From assembly GCA_013816485.1 (NCBI GenBank), contig JACDEI010000002.1, positions 98,322 to 162,321 of the forward strand: a stretch of 64,000 nt of DNA. The letters are read 5' to 3'. Position 1 is the first letter of the stretch. Each line of letters begins with the position of its first letter. The DNA comes from Planctomycetota bacterium. GTDB taxonomy: Bacteria > Planctomycetota > UBA11346. The position numbers were made by a program, and so were the translations under genes. Shown here one piece after another: positions 8,524 to 17,591 of the stretch. The notes beneath the pieces were generated by a model. It was given only the letters and a program-made list of their open reading frames with translations, ran no database searches and was not told the DNA's origin.

Positions 8524-9803
8524 GCGACCTCCAACGCAAGGGCGGCGCCTTGGCCGCCACCGATGCAGAGGGTGGCGAGGCCGCGGTTCGCTCCGCGACG
8601 CCGCAGTTCCTTGAGGATGGTGAGCACCAGTCGCGCACCGGTGGCACCCACCGGATGGCCGAGGGCGATGGCACCGCCATTGACGTTGAGCTTCGCCCGG
8701 TCGATCACGCCGAGTGCGGTGTCGCGTTTGAGATTGGCCTTGGCGAACTCCGCCGAGGCGAAGGCGCGTTCGCAGGCGATGACCTGGGCGGCGAAGGCCT
8801 CGTTCACTTCGATCAGATCGAAGTCGTTGAGCGCGAGACCAGACTTGGCGAATAGCTTGGCGCTGGCGTACACCGGGCCGAGACCCATGCGCCGGCCGTC
8901 GAGCGCGGCGTAGGCGTAGTCGCGCAGGAAGCCGAGCGGTTTGAGCCCGAGCGTTTTGGCTTTCGACTCACGCATCACCAACAGCGCCGCGGCGCCATCG
9001 GTGATCGGGCAAGCGTTGCCGACTGTCACCGTGCCGGCGACCTTGTCGAAGTAGGGTTTCAGTTTGCCGAGGGCGGCCATGTCTTGGTTGGCGCGCGGGC
9101 CGTCATCCTTGCTCATCACGCCTTCGTACTTCGGCGCGAGCGGCAGGGGGACGAGCTCTTCTGCCAGGCGCTGCTCCGCGGCGGCGGCGCGTTGGTGGCT
9201 CAGTAGCGCGAATTCGTCCTGATCTTGACGCGTGACCGAGAACTCACGCGAGAGGATCTCTGCCGTCTGGCCCATGTTCAGGCCACACACCGGATCGGTC
9301 AGGCCGACCTGGATGCCGATGATGGGCGTCAGGAATGACGGACGGAAACCAGCCCAGACGCCCAGGCGCTGCCACACACTCTTGGCTTTCATCATACGCC
9401 CGAACAGCGCGGTCATCTGCTTGCCGTAGATCAGCGGGATGTTCGACATCGATTCGGTGCCGACGCACAGGATGTGGTCGGCCTCGTCGGAGAAGATGCG
9501 GTTGGCGGCGGTGGTGATGGCTTCCATGCCGCTGGCGCAGTTGCGGTGCACGCTGCTGGCGATCAGCGAATCCGGCAGGCCGGCCTTGAGCGCGATGACG
9601 CGCGCGACGTTGGCGGCTTCGATCGGTTGGGCGACGTTGCCGGCGATCAGTTCGTCAAGGGAGGCAACGGGGAAGGCGGTGCGCGCCATGAGTTCGCGGG
9701 CGACGACAGCACCCAGGTCATCCGCCGAGAATCCGGCGAGTGCGCCTCCGGCCTTGCTGAACGGAGTGCGGACTCCGTCGATGATGGCCAGTCGTTCTTT
9801 CAT
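8520..9803 (-). CDS. fadI: Acetyl-CoA acyltransferase (3-ketoacyl-CoA thiolase)
   Basis: Thiolase of 427 residues that cleaves 3-ketoacyl-CoA to acetyl-CoA and a shortened acyl-CoA. The nucleophile Cys is in SVHRNCASGMEA near residue 90. The C-terminal blocks NVNGGAIALGHPVGATGAR (His) and LCIGGGQGAAL (second Cys) are intact. AGGAGGATACC lies directly before ATG 9803, an ideal ribosome site. It overlaps the fadJ-type gene and lies 40 bases downstream of the acyl-CoA synthetase. The FadI subtype is judged from length and from pairing with a FadJ-length partner, and could equally be called FadA. Confidence 0.92.
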   Translation of the reverse strand: MKERLAIIDGVRTPFSKAGGALAGFSADDLGAVVARELMARTAFPVASLDELIAGNVAQPIEAANVARVIALKAGLPDSLIASSVHRNCASGMEAITTAANRIFSDEADHILCVGTESMSNIPLIYGKQMTALFGRMMKAKSVWQRLGVWAGFRPSFLTPIIGIQVGLTDPVCGLNMGQTAEILSREFSVTRQDQDEFALLSHQRAAAAEQRLAEELVPLPLAPKYEGVMSKDDGPRANQDMAALGKLKPYFDKVAGTVTVGNACPITDGAAALLVMRESKAKTLGLKPLGFLRDYAYAALDGRRMGLGPVYASAKLFAKSGLALNDFDLIEVNEAFAAQVIACERAFASAEFAKANLKRDTALGVIDRAKLNVNGGAIALGHPVGATGARLVLTILKELRRRGANRGLATLCIGGGQGAALALEVA

Positions 9804-9842
9804 GGTATCCTCCTGATCCGGGTCGCCCTGCTGTTCTCACAG

Positions 9843-11630
9843 TCAGGCAACGGTTGCAGCGGCCTCCTGGTACATCTGTTCGATCTGGTCGTGGTACATC
9901 GCCGCCACGACATGGCGTTTGATCTTCATCGTCGGGGTCAGCTCTTCGCCCACCGTCAGGGGTTTGAGCACAAAACGGAAAGCATGGATGCGTTCCCAGC
10001 GATCGAGGTGGGTGTTGACCTCCTCCAGCAGTGCGCGCATCTCCGCCTTCACGGCGTCGCTGGCGAGGAACTGCTCATCGCTCAGGCTTTTGAGCTTCAA
10101 CCTTTCCTTGCCACGCTGCAGAGCATCGGCCTCGGTGAACAGCAGGGCGGCGGTGAAGGGACGGCCTTCCGCAACCACCATTGCCTGATCGACCAGCGGA
10201 CTGCCGCACAAAGCGTGTTCGATCGGCACGGGGCAGACGTACTTGCCGTTGGAGTTCTTCAGCAGTTCCTTCACCCGGCCGGTGATGATCAGGTAGCCGT
10301 CCGCATCGAAGCGACCAAGGTCGCCAGTGTGTAGCCATCCGTCCGGCGTGATGGTCTTGGCGGTTGCTTCCGGATCGCGGTGGTAGCCGCGCATGATATT
10401 CGGTCCCTTGGCCAGGATCTCGCCGTCAGCGGTGATACGCACCTGCACCCCAGGGAACGTCTTGCCGACGGTGCCGAGACGGCAGTCGCTTGGGCGGTTG
10501 AGGCTGATCACCGGCGAGGACTCGGTCATGCCGTAGCCGCAGTAGACCGGCACGCCGACGTTGGTGAGGAAGCGCCCGAGGTCCGGTGCCAGCGCCGCAC
10601 CGCCGACGATCAACGCCTTGAGCCGGCCGCCGAGGGCTTCGCGCAGACGCTGGTAGACCAGCGTGTCGGCGACATCCATGGTCCAGGGCTTCTTCACCAG
10701 CGGATCGTCTTTCAGCGCGTGTTCGAGCGCCCAAAGGCCGAGCTGCCGCTTGGGCCACGACGCCTCGTCGAAACGTTTGACGATGCGCGCGTACAGCTTC
10801 TCGATCAGACGCGGGACCATCGACATGATGGTTGGACGGATCTCCTTGAGCATCACGCCGGTGTTCTTGGGATCATCGCCGAAGGCGATCGGGACGCCCT
10901 GCGCCAGATAGGTATAGACCACGATGCGCTCGAAGACGTGCGCCAGCGGCAGCACGCTCAGAGCACGGTCCGTGGTCGGATCGAGCGGGAAACACTCTTT
11001 CGCTCCGCTGATTTGCGACATCAGGTTCTTGTGGGTCAGCACCACGCCCTTGGGCTGGCCGGTGCTGCCGCTGGTATGGATGATGGTCGCCACCGCATCC
11101 GGGGTCAGATGGTCACGCCGACGGGCGAACAGGCCGGAATCCTGTTCGCTGAGTTCGTCGCCCAGTTCCAACAGTCGGCCCCACGACAGCACATCTTTGG
11201 GCAGGTCGGCAACCTGCTTCACCACCACCGCGCGCCAACGGCGGGCATGGGGTTCGACCAGACGCCATTGCTCGGCGCCGATGGCGATCAGCCACTGCAT
11301 GTCGGTGTTGTCGGATTCGTAGAGCAGGTGATCGAGCGAGAGATTGGGGAAGAGCGGCACCGAGATCGCGCCGATCGACATGATCGCCAAGTCGGTGATC
11401 ACCCAGTGGGGCGATGACGGCGCGAGTAGTCCAACACTGTCGCCGGCCTTGACTCCGAGCTTGATCAGACCGAGCGCACAACGACGGACATCGCGCGCGA
11501 CCTCCTCGGTGGCCAGTCGGCGCCAGTAGCCGGCTTCGCGCCAGCTCAGCGCGGCGCTGCAGGGGGTGCGGTTGAGCAACCCGATCAATAGATCCGGGAT
11601 GGTTGTTGGCAGGGGGAGGGTGATGCTCAT
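9843..11630 (-). CDS. Long-chain acyl-CoA synthetase (AMP-forming)
   Basis: Activates fatty acids to acyl-CoA. AMP-binding enzyme of 595 residues. The P-loop-like motif is IIHTSGSTGQPKGV near 190. The A5 block is YCGYGMTESSPVI near 365, followed by WLHTGDLGRFDADGYLIITGR near 430 and the C-terminal lid. Its length and the long insert match the FAA/ACSL-type bacterial synthetases. ATG 11630 is preferred because AAGGAGGGAAAG stands immediately upstream; a start 20 codons earlier lacks this. It is first in the minus-strand fad block, with fadI, fadJ, acyl-CoA dehydrogenase and the acyltransferase-hydrolase following, so imported fatty acids are activated and oxidised by one gene set. Confidence 0.92.
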   Translation of the reverse strand: MSITLPLPTTIPDLLIGLLNRTPCSAALSWREAGYWRRLATEEVARDVRRCALGLIKLGVKAGDSVGLLAPSSPHWVITDLAIMSIGAISVPLFPNLSLDHLLYESDNTDMQWLIAIGAEQWRLVEPHARRWRAVVVKQVADLPKDVLSWGRLLELGDELSEQDSGLFARRRDHLTPDAVATIIHTSGSTGQPKGVVLTHKNLMSQISGAKECFPLDPTTDRALSVLPLAHVFERIVVYTYLAQGVPIAFGDDPKNTGVMLKEIRPTIMSMVPRLIEKLYARIVKRFDEASWPKRQLGLWALEHALKDDPLVKKPWTMDVADTLVYQRLREALGGRLKALIVGGAALAPDLGRFLTNVGVPVYCGYGMTESSPVISLNRPSDCRLGTVGKTFPGVQVRITADGEILAKGPNIMRGYHRDPEATAKTITPDGWLHTGDLGRFDADGYLIITGRVKELLKNSNGKYVCPVPIEHALCGSPLVDQAMVVAEGRPFTAALLFTEADALQRGKERLKLKSLSDEQFLASDAVKAEMRALLEEVNTHLDRWERIHAFRFVLKPLTVGEELTPTMKIKRHVVAAMYHDQIEQMYQEAAATVA

Positions 11631-11782
11631 CTTTCCCTCCTTCCTCGTAAGGTACCACCGAAGCGTTTGTTTTTCCAGGGGTTTGTGCAACCTTGAACAA
11701 CGGTCCGCTGGTGGTGGGTGAGCGACCTCGACAGCTGCACGGAGTGATGGCGCACGCTATACTCAGGTCACCAGGGACGCCC

Positions 11783-12187
11783 ATGTTCACCTATCGTCTG
11801 ACCATTCAGCTCCACCACACCGACGCCTACGGGATAATCTTCTTCGCCAATCAGTTCAAGTTCTGCCACGACGCCTTCCAGGCTCTGCTGGAGCACCTGG
11901 GTTTTCCCCTGCCACCAACCCGCCACGATATTCCGGCGATGTTCGTCATCGTCCACGCCGAGTGCGACTACAAGGCACCCATTCACGTCGGCGACAAACT
12001 GACGGTCGAAGTCTTCGCCGAGAAGATCGGCACCACCTCGCTGATCATGGGCTACCGCTTCACCAACCAACACGGTGTGTTGGTCGGCATCGGCAAGACG
12101 GTGCATGTGTTTATCGATACGAAGACCAGCCAGAAGGTGCCGTTGAGCGACGTGGTGCGGACGGCGTTCACGCCGCACTTGGTATGA
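11783..12187 (+). CDS. Hotdog-fold acyl-CoA thioesterase (4HBT family)
   Basis: A 134-residue single-domain hotdog protein. The active-site block HHTDAYGIIFFANQFKFCHD has the Asp of the 4-hydroxybenzoyl-CoA thioesterase class, near residue 13. The pattern T-D-A-x-G-x-x-x-F-A-N resembles 1,4-dihydroxy-2-naphthoyl-CoA thioesterases of menaquinone/phylloquinone synthesis, but YbgC/FadM-type enzymes share it. ATG 11783 begins at the family boundary; an in-frame start 30 codons upstream would add an unsupported extension. It is divergent from the acyl-CoA synthetase, so general acyl-CoA hydrolysis is also plausible. Confidence 0.82.
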   Translation: MFTYRLTIQLHHTDAYGIIFFANQFKFCHDAFQALLEHLGFPLPPTRHDIPAMFVIVHAECDYKAPIHVGDKLTVEVFAEKIGTTSLIMGYRFTNQHGVLVGIGKTVHVFIDTKTSQKVPLSDVVRTAFTPHLV

Positions 12188-12215
12188 TTCACGCACCCTG
12201 GGAGCAAGAGATCCC

Positions 12216-12962
12216 ATGAGTCGGTGTCATCCGTTGATCGTAGCGCATCGCGGGGATTCCGCTGACTTCCCGGAGAACACCCATGTCGCGTTCGCCGCGG
12301 CCTTGTCAGCGGGCGTCGACGGCATCGAACTCGACGTGCGCCTCAGTCGCGATGGTGTGCCGCTCATCTGCCACGACGCCGACCTCTCCCGCTTCGGTGG
12401 AACGATGCGGAGTCTGCGGAAGATGAGCGCAGCCCAGATCCGCGACCTCGACGTGGGCAGGTGGAAACATCCGCGATTCACTGGCGAGCGGGTGCCGACG
12501 CTGGATGAGGTCCTAGTCCAATGCCGCCGCACCACGCTCTTCATTGAACTGAAAGCCACCGGTGGGCGTGGCCGAACCACCTACCATCGCCGGTTGGTGC
12601 GCGCGGTGGTCGATGCCATCGGCAAACAGCAGGCCGAGAAACGTGTGCGCATCCTCTGTTTTGATGGCGGGGTGCTGGCTGAGGTCGCCCGCATCGCGCC
12701 ACACCTGCTGCGCGTGCGCAACTGCGAACGCCTGCCCCACAATCAGAAGCGCTGGCTAGCGGATCAAGCGGGCCTCTTCGCCGCCTGCTTCGATCGCCGT
12801 ATCCTGACGCGGACGGTGGTCGACACCTGCCACGCGCACGGGGTGCAGGTCTTCAGTTGGACGGCAAACGCCGCGCCAGCAGCGGATCGCCTCCAGCATC
12901 TCGGCGTCGACGCCATCCTCAGTGACCGGCCCGGTTGGCTGGTCCAGCACCTGCGGAGCTAG
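12216..12962 (+). CDS. Glycerophosphodiester phosphodiesterase
   Basis: Hydrolyses glycerophosphodiesters to glycerol-3-phosphate and an alcohol. The 248-residue TIM barrel starts with IVAHRGDSADFPENT. It continues with GIELDVRLSRDGVPLICHDADL, which carries the metal-binding Glu/Asp and catalytic His. LFIELK supplies a further Glu and VFSWTAN the late Trp motif. No signal peptide is seen, so it resembles cytoplasmic UgpQ. The glycerol-3-phosphate dehydrogenase gene starts one base after its stop, so its product is passed straight to the next enzyme of phospholipid-headgroup recycling. Confidence 0.92.
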   Translation: MSRCHPLIVAHRGDSADFPENTHVAFAAALSAGVDGIELDVRLSRDGVPLICHDADLSRFGGTMRSLRKMSAAQIRDLDVGRWKHPRFTGERVPTLDEVLVQCRRTTLFIELKATGGRGRTTYHRRLVRAVVDAIGKQQAEKRVRILCFDGGVLAEVARIAPHLLRVRNCERLPHNQKRWLADQAGLFAACFDRRILTRTVVDTCHAHGVQVFSWTANAAPAADRLQHLGVDAILSDRPGWLVQHLRS

Positions 12963-12963
12963 C

Positions 12964-14493
12964 ATGCGCCGCGAACCCGCACGCCTTGGCGAAAGGGTGT
13001 TCGACCTGCTGGTAGTCGGCGGCGGCATCTACGGCGCGTGGATTGCCTACGATGCTGCGTTGCGCGGACTGTCGGTGGCGATCGTCGAGCGGGACGACTG
13101 GGGCAGCGGGACCTCGTCAGCGTCCTCGAAGTTGATCCATGGCGGGTTGCGCTACCTCGAACACGGCCACCTCGGTTTGGTGGCGAAGGCCCTGCGCGAA
13201 CGCGCGCGGCTGCTGCGCCTCGCACCGCACCGCGTGTGGCCGTTGCGTTTCCTGCTGCCGGTGCATGGCGACAGCCGACAACCGCGTGCGGTGTTGAAGG
13301 CCGGACTGATGCTCTACGACCTTCTGGCCGGTGGTCGGCCGGGATTGCCTGGGCATCGCCACTTGGCGGCGGATGACGTGCGCCAGGTGGCGGCGTGGAC
13401 CGAGCCGACGGATCTGCGCGGCGGTTTCCTCTTCGGCGACGCCGGTACCGATGACGCGCGGCTGACACTCGAACTGGTGGATGGTGCGCTGATACACGGT
13501 GCGGTCGCGGTGAACCACGCGGCGGTCACCCGCTTGGTACGCCGCGGTGACGGTGCGGTGGCGGGTGCGGTGGTACACGACACGAGGTCCCGCGCCGACC
13601 ACGAAGTGCGGGCCACCGTCACCGTCGCGGCGGTCGGTCCGTGGGCGCTACGACTGGCCGACTGCGATCCTGGGCCGGTGCGCCTGAGCAAAGGCATCCA
13701 CCTGGTGTTGCCGCCGCTGCCTGCGGCACCCGATCAGGCGCTGCTGCTGACCGCGCCACAGGACCGGCGGGTGTTTTTCCTCGTGCCGTGGTACGGCGCG
13801 ACGCTGGTCGGCACCACTGATAGCGACTACCACGGCGACCCCGACGCGCTGCGGGTCGAAGACGGCGAGATCGACTACCTGCTAGGTGCCGTGCGCGCAC
13901 GTTGCCCAGGTCTGGGGTGGACGCGCGCTGACGTGCGTGGTTCGTTCGCCGGGGTGCGCACCTTGCAGGCCAGCCGTGGTCAGGTCGGTGCCGCCACACG
14001 CGAATGGACGCTGGTCGAACCTGCCGCCGGATTGCTGGTGCCGGTCGGCGGCAAGCTGACCTCGGCCCGCGTCGAGGCCGCGCGGGTGGTCGATCGGGTG
14101 CTGCAATGCCTTGGCCGTCTCCATCCCTGCACGACCGCACAACGACGTCTGCCGTGGGCACCTGCTGGACCGTGGCAGGATTGGCTTGCCGAGCAGTGCG
14201 CCAACGCCGCGGCGTTGGGTATCGCGCCGCTCATGGCGACCACGCTCGCCCGTCGTCACGGCGTCCGCGTAGCGGGGATCTGGCAGCGCATTCGCCGTGA
14301 TCCGACCCAGGCGCGTGCGCTCGATCCACGTTACCCGTTCTGTGCCGCAGAAGTCGCACACGCCTACGAGCATGAGATGGCGCTCACCGGCGAGGATCTG
14401 CTGCGTCGCCGCATTCCCCTGGAGATCCTGGCACGGGATCGATCGCGGCAGATTTCCCAGGAACTCTGTGGGGGGCCTTTCCCGCAGGACTGA
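12964..14493 (+). CDS. glpD: Aerobic glycerol-3-phosphate dehydrogenase
   Basis: FAD-dependent membrane-associated enzyme that oxidises glycerol-3-phosphate to dihydroxyacetone phosphate and feeds electrons to quinone. 509 residues. The dinucleotide-binding motif is LLVVGGGIYGAW near 17. The family signature SSASSKLIHGGLRYLEHG follows near 55, with VGTTDSDYHGDP near 280 and a C-terminal DAO_C domain. ATG 12964 is taken because it follows the phosphodiesterase stop directly. The frame stays open after the TGA at 14491-14493 for 24 more codons with a Lys/Glu-rich end (see findings). A strong terminator follows at 14613. Confidence 0.93.
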   Translation: MRREPARLGERVFDLLVVGGGIYGAWIAYDAALRGLSVAIVERDDWGSGTSSASSKLIHGGLRYLEHGHLGLVAKALRERARLLRLAPHRVWPLRFLLPVHGDSRQPRAVLKAGLMLYDLLAGGRPGLPGHRHLAADDVRQVAAWTEPTDLRGGFLFGDAGTDDARLTLELVDGALIHGAVAVNHAAVTRLVRRGDGAVAGAVVHDTRSRADHEVRATVTVAAVGPWALRLADCDPGPVRLSKGIHLVLPPLPAAPDQALLLTAPQDRRVFFLVPWYGATLVGTTDSDYHGDPDALRVEDGEIDYLLGAVRARCPGLGWTRADVRGSFAGVRTLQASRGQVGAATREWTLVEPAAGLLVPVGGKLTSARVEAARVVDRVLQCLGRLHPCTTAQRRLPWAPAGPWQDWLAEQCANAAALGIAPLMATTLARRHGVRVAGIWQRIRRDPTQARALDPRYPFCAAEVAHAYEHEMALTGEDLLRRRIPLEILARDRSRQISQELCGGPFPQD

Positions 14494-14612
14494 GGGGAAC
14501 TCCGACATGGCGCCGTGATCAGCAAGGCCGCGCCCAAGGAGAAGGACGGCGAGAAGAAGGAGAAGTGATCCCGCCTGCGATGATGCCGGTCGCTCGCTGA
14601 CCGGTGAAAACG

Positions 14613-14648
14613 AGACACCCGGAGCCGTTGGCTCCGGGTGTCTTGTTT
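14613..14648 (+). terminator. Rho-independent terminator after glpD
   Basis: A 13-bp stem, AGACACCCGGAGC pairing with GCTCCGGGTGTCT around a short GTTG-containing loop, is followed by TGTTT. A smaller CCGGTC/GACCGG hairpin lies just upstream at about 14586-14604. It lies between convergent glpD and the HEAT-repeat gene. Confidence 0.85.
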
Positions 14649-14686
14649 CCACTGCTCAGCGGGTGCCCCGCCGCAAAAACCCGATC

Positions 14687-15601
14687 TCAGTGGTTGAGAT
14701 CCTTGGCGTTGGCGGTCCACCAGGCGAAACCCTTTTCGATCGCTTCGGTGCGTGCGAGCGGATTGGCGCGCGAGCTGAAACCGAAATCCTGCATGGTCAT
14801 CAGCGTCAGGCAGCGGGCGATGTGGTCGCCGGCGACGTTGCCTTCCATGGCCATCAACAGGTTGGGGATGGCGGGCGTGTAGTTGATCTTCACCAGCGCT
14901 TCCGCGGCATAACGCCGGACGCCAGGGTTCGAATCGGTGAGCGCATCGGCCAGGGCGGGTCCGTGGGTGCGATCACCGAGCAGGCCAAGGGAGATCGCGC
15001 ACATGCGGCGCACGTGGGGCTTGCCGTCGAGTGCGAGGTGCTTGAGCAGGATCGGACCCGCGTCGGTGACCGCGAGCACGCCGAGGTTGGTGGCACTGCT
15101 GGCGCGGATGGCCGGCTCCTTGTCGGCGGAACGCGCCATGTAATCGGCGCTGGCGATCGACTGCAGGCGCGTCAGCGCGTTCATCGCTGCGACCCGTACG
15201 CCGGCGTCATCATTCTTGAGCAGGTTCTTCAGCGCCGGAATCGCCGCCTGGCCACCGTCGGTCGGCACGGCGCAACTGGCGGCGATCAATTCGGCTGGGG
15301 TGCGGTTCGACGCCTGCAACCACGGCAGCAGGGTGGGGACCATGGCGGGATCGCGCAGATGGCCGATGTGGCTGAGGGCTTCGACACGTTCCGCCTCGAT
15401 CGGCGAACGCAGCAGGGCGGTGAGGCGATCGATCTTGCGTTGATAGAACAGATCGGCGGCGCGGGCGGCGGCCAGGACCTCGGCGTCAACATCGCTGGTG
15501 GTCGCGGCAGCGTCGGCAGCGGCCTCGTCGGCAGCGATGACGGGGACGCCCGGGAACATCCCGAGAACGGCGGCGAACAGGGCAGGCAGGAGGACACGCA
15601 T
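14687..15601 (-). CDS. Secreted HEAT-repeat protein
   Basis: 304 residues beginning with a signal peptide (MRVLLPALFAAVLGMFPGVPVIAA). The mature part is a series of HEAT/PBS-lyase-like helical pairs from about residue 60 to 260. Recurring segments of the type DPAMVPTLLPWL, GVRVAAMNAL, AIRASSATNLG, HVRRMCAISLGLLGD and GVRRYAAEALV are visible. Such solenoids bind proteins; no catalytic motif is present. ATG 15601 is preferred to the GTG three codons upstream because the signal peptide begins there. It lies 66 bases downstream of phoR on the same strand, so it may be transcribed with the pho cluster, but no functional link is shown. Confidence 0.8.
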   Translation of the reverse strand: MRVLLPALFAAVLGMFPGVPVIAADEAAADAAATTSDVDAEVLAAARAADLFYQRKIDRLTALLRSPIEAERVEALSHIGHLRDPAMVPTLLPWLQASNRTPAELIAASCAVPTDGGQAAIPALKNLLKNDDAGVRVAAMNALTRLQSIASADYMARSADKEPAIRASSATNLGVLAVTDAGPILLKHLALDGKPHVRRMCAISLGLLGDRTHGPALADALTDSNPGVRRYAAEALVKINYTPAIPNLLMAMEGNVAGDHIARCLTLMTMQDFGFSSRANPLARTEAIEKGFAWWTANAKDLNH

Positions 15602-15667
15602 GGCGCGCACCCTAGGCCGCGCCTGGGCCGGGGCACCAGGGGGGGGAATGCAGGCCGGGCCCGTGTG

Positions 15668-17401
15668 TCAGCCCGTGGACCGCAGCCTGGCGGAGGCCGG
15701 ATGGGTGGTCCGCGGGTCGCGTGCCGGGATGGTGACGATGAAACAGGTGCCGCTGCTATCGCTGCGCAAGGTGATGGTGCCACCCAGCACATCGAGCAGT
15801 TGGCGGATGATCGCCAGCCCCAGGCCGGTACCGCCGCTCTGCCGGCTGCGGTGGGCGTCGACGCGGTAGAAGCGCTCAAAGATGCGTTCCTGGTGCTCAG
15901 GCGGGATGCCGATGCCGGTATCCTGGACCTCCAACCGCACGGTGCCTTCCTCGCCCGGCAGCATGCGCAGCCAGACGGTGCCGCCTGGGCGGTTGTAGCG
16001 GATGGCATTGGAGATCAGGTTGCCGATCAACTGGTGGACCAGCTCGGGATCGCTGACCACCGGCAACGTGGCAGGAGCTTCCAGTTCCAGCTTCACCTGC
16101 TGCCGCGCCGCCACCTGGGCGGATTCATCGATCAGGCCGCGGCCAAGGGTGACCAGGTCGGTCGCTTCGGGGCGGACCTCCCAAGCGCCTTGTTCCAGAC
16201 GCGACAACGTCAACACATCACGCACCAGTTCCGCCAGACGGTCGCTGTGGTGGGCGATCTTGCCGACGAATTCGCGGGTGGTGGTCGCATCTTCTTCGAT
16301 GACGCCATCAAGCAGCGTTTCGGCGAAGCCGGCGATCGAGGTCAGCGGGGTCTTCAATTCGTGGCTGACCGCGGCGATGAAATCGCGGCGTGCGCCTTCG
16401 AGGTGTTTGAGTTCCGTGAGGTCGTGCAGGACGATGACGCGCACGTCACCTGCGACCGGAATTACCAGAGCACGCAACTGACGGCGACGGTGTTCGAACT
16501 CGCGAGGTACGTCGCCTTCAACCACCGGGAAGTGTTCGTAGTACGGTCTGCCCAAGGCCTCGGCACCACCGCCGGCGAGTTGGCGGTACGCGGGATTGGC
16601 GTAGAGCACCTGATCGAAGCGATCGACGCAGGCCACGCCCTCAGCGAGGGCGCCGAGAGCGCCGTCGAGCAGCGAACGTTGATGCGCCAATGCCTGCTGG
16701 CTGTCCATCAGTCGTTCGCCCATGGCATTCAACTCATGGCCCAGGTGCGCCATCACATCACCACCCAGCAGAGCGGCACGGCGGGTGAACTGGCCGTTGG
16801 CGAAAGCCCGCGCCACCGCCACCAGTTCAGCGACGCGCGTGCGATCGCGCCACAGGTGCAGGGTGATGACCAGACCCGCAACGATGATCACCACCACCGC
16901 GGCGATCGCCATTGGGCGCAACAGTCGTCGTTCCAGGTTGGTCTCCACCGCCAACGGTGCGGCGATGCGCACGATGCGCATGTCCGGCATCAGCTTGGCG
17001 GCATAGAGCATGTTGGCCGAGACACTGTCGCTGCGCCGGCGGCTGGTGCCGATGCCGGTCTCACGCGCCTGGATGACCTCCGGCCGCGCGTTGTGGTTGT
17101 CCATCTTGCGGACATCACCCTGCGAATCGAAGGCAGCGGTACCATCCTGCAGGATGATGGTGATACGTCGGTGACTTGGCAGCGCGGCGCGTTTTAGACG
17201 TGAAAAATCCGTATCGTCGACCACCAGCGCGGCGACCAGTTCGGCTTCGGCCCGAATCTCATTGAGCAGGCCGTCGGCCACCACATCGGTGACGACCTCG
17301 TACTGGTAGGCCAACGACGCCCAGATTACCACCGTGAGCGAGGCCGCAGCGACCACCAGCCAACGGGCACCAAGCAGCAACGAGCGCCAAGTGGCAGCCA
17401 T
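15668..17401 (-). CDS. phoR: Phosphate-regulon sensor histidine kinase
   Basis: Membrane sensor kinase of 577 residues. One transmembrane helix lies near residues 10-30 and a second near 185-205, enclosing a periplasmic sensor domain of about 150 residues. A HAMP-like linker and a PAS domain follow (SLLDGALGALAEGVACVD onward, near 265). The H box is AAVSHELKTPLTSI near 370. N, G1 and G2 boxes are NLISNAIRYN, DTGIGIPPEH and SGGTGLGLAI. It should phosphorylate PhoB under phosphate limitation. It is the last gene of the pst-pho cluster and is separated from phoB by 190 bases containing a tandem/inverted repeat. Confidence 0.9.
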   Translation of the reverse strand: MAATWRSLLLGARWLVVAAASLTVVIWASLAYQYEVVTDVVADGLLNEIRAEAELVAALVVDDTDFSRLKRAALPSHRRITIILQDGTAAFDSQGDVRKMDNHNARPEVIQARETGIGTSRRRSDSVSANMLYAAKLMPDMRIVRIAAPLAVETNLERRLLRPMAIAAVVVIIVAGLVITLHLWRDRTRVAELVAVARAFANGQFTRRAALLGGDVMAHLGHELNAMGERLMDSQQALAHQRSLLDGALGALAEGVACVDRFDQVLYANPAYRQLAGGGAEALGRPYYEHFPVVEGDVPREFEHRRRQLRALVIPVAGDVRVIVLHDLTELKHLEGARRDFIAAVSHELKTPLTSIAGFAETLLDGVIEEDATTTREFVGKIAHHSDRLAELVRDVLTLSRLEQGAWEVRPEATDLVTLGRGLIDESAQVAARQQVKLELEAPATLPVVSDPELVHQLIGNLISNAIRYNRPGGTVWLRMLPGEEGTVRLEVQDTGIGIPPEHQERIFERFYRVDAHRSRQSGGTGLGLAIIRQLLDVLGGTITLRSDSSGTCFIVTIPARDPRTTHPASARLRSTG

Positions 17402-17461
17402 CAGGGTTCTCCGCGGACAAGAGGCTGCGGAGGGGAAGCCGTTGGTCCAGGAGATTGGCTA

Positions 17462-17587
17462 GGTCCGGAAGTCCGGAAGTCCGGAAGTCATGCGGTTGGA
17501 CAGTTTCAGCGAGTACGGACTAATCAGCGTAGGACAAAGATTGAACGTGTCCGGTTGGCGCTCAGTTCCGCCAGACTTTCGGACAGC
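17462..17587. repeat. 8-bp tandem repeat with imperfect inverted partner, between phoB and phoR
   Basis: Three consecutive copies of GTCCGGAA stand at 17463-17486 and continue into GTCATGCGGTTGGACAG. About 75 bases on, at 17548-17587, complementary pieces appear (GTCCGGTTGG, AGTTCCGCCAGACTTTCGGAC). The pairing is looser than at the other inverted repeats of the window. It occupies the intergenic gap just downstream of the phoB stop. Confidence 0.6.
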
Positions 17588-17591
17588 TCAC

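Noticed and set aside
14491-14493. glpD TGA as a selenocysteine codon
   Set aside because: GlpD needs no residue there, the protein is full length at this stop, and no SECIS-like hairpin directly follows.
14663-17197. Long plus-strand open frame opposite the HEAT protein and phoR
   Set aside because: Same cause: shadow of minus-strand genes with clear domains; composition rich in Gly, Gln, His and Arg without any motif.
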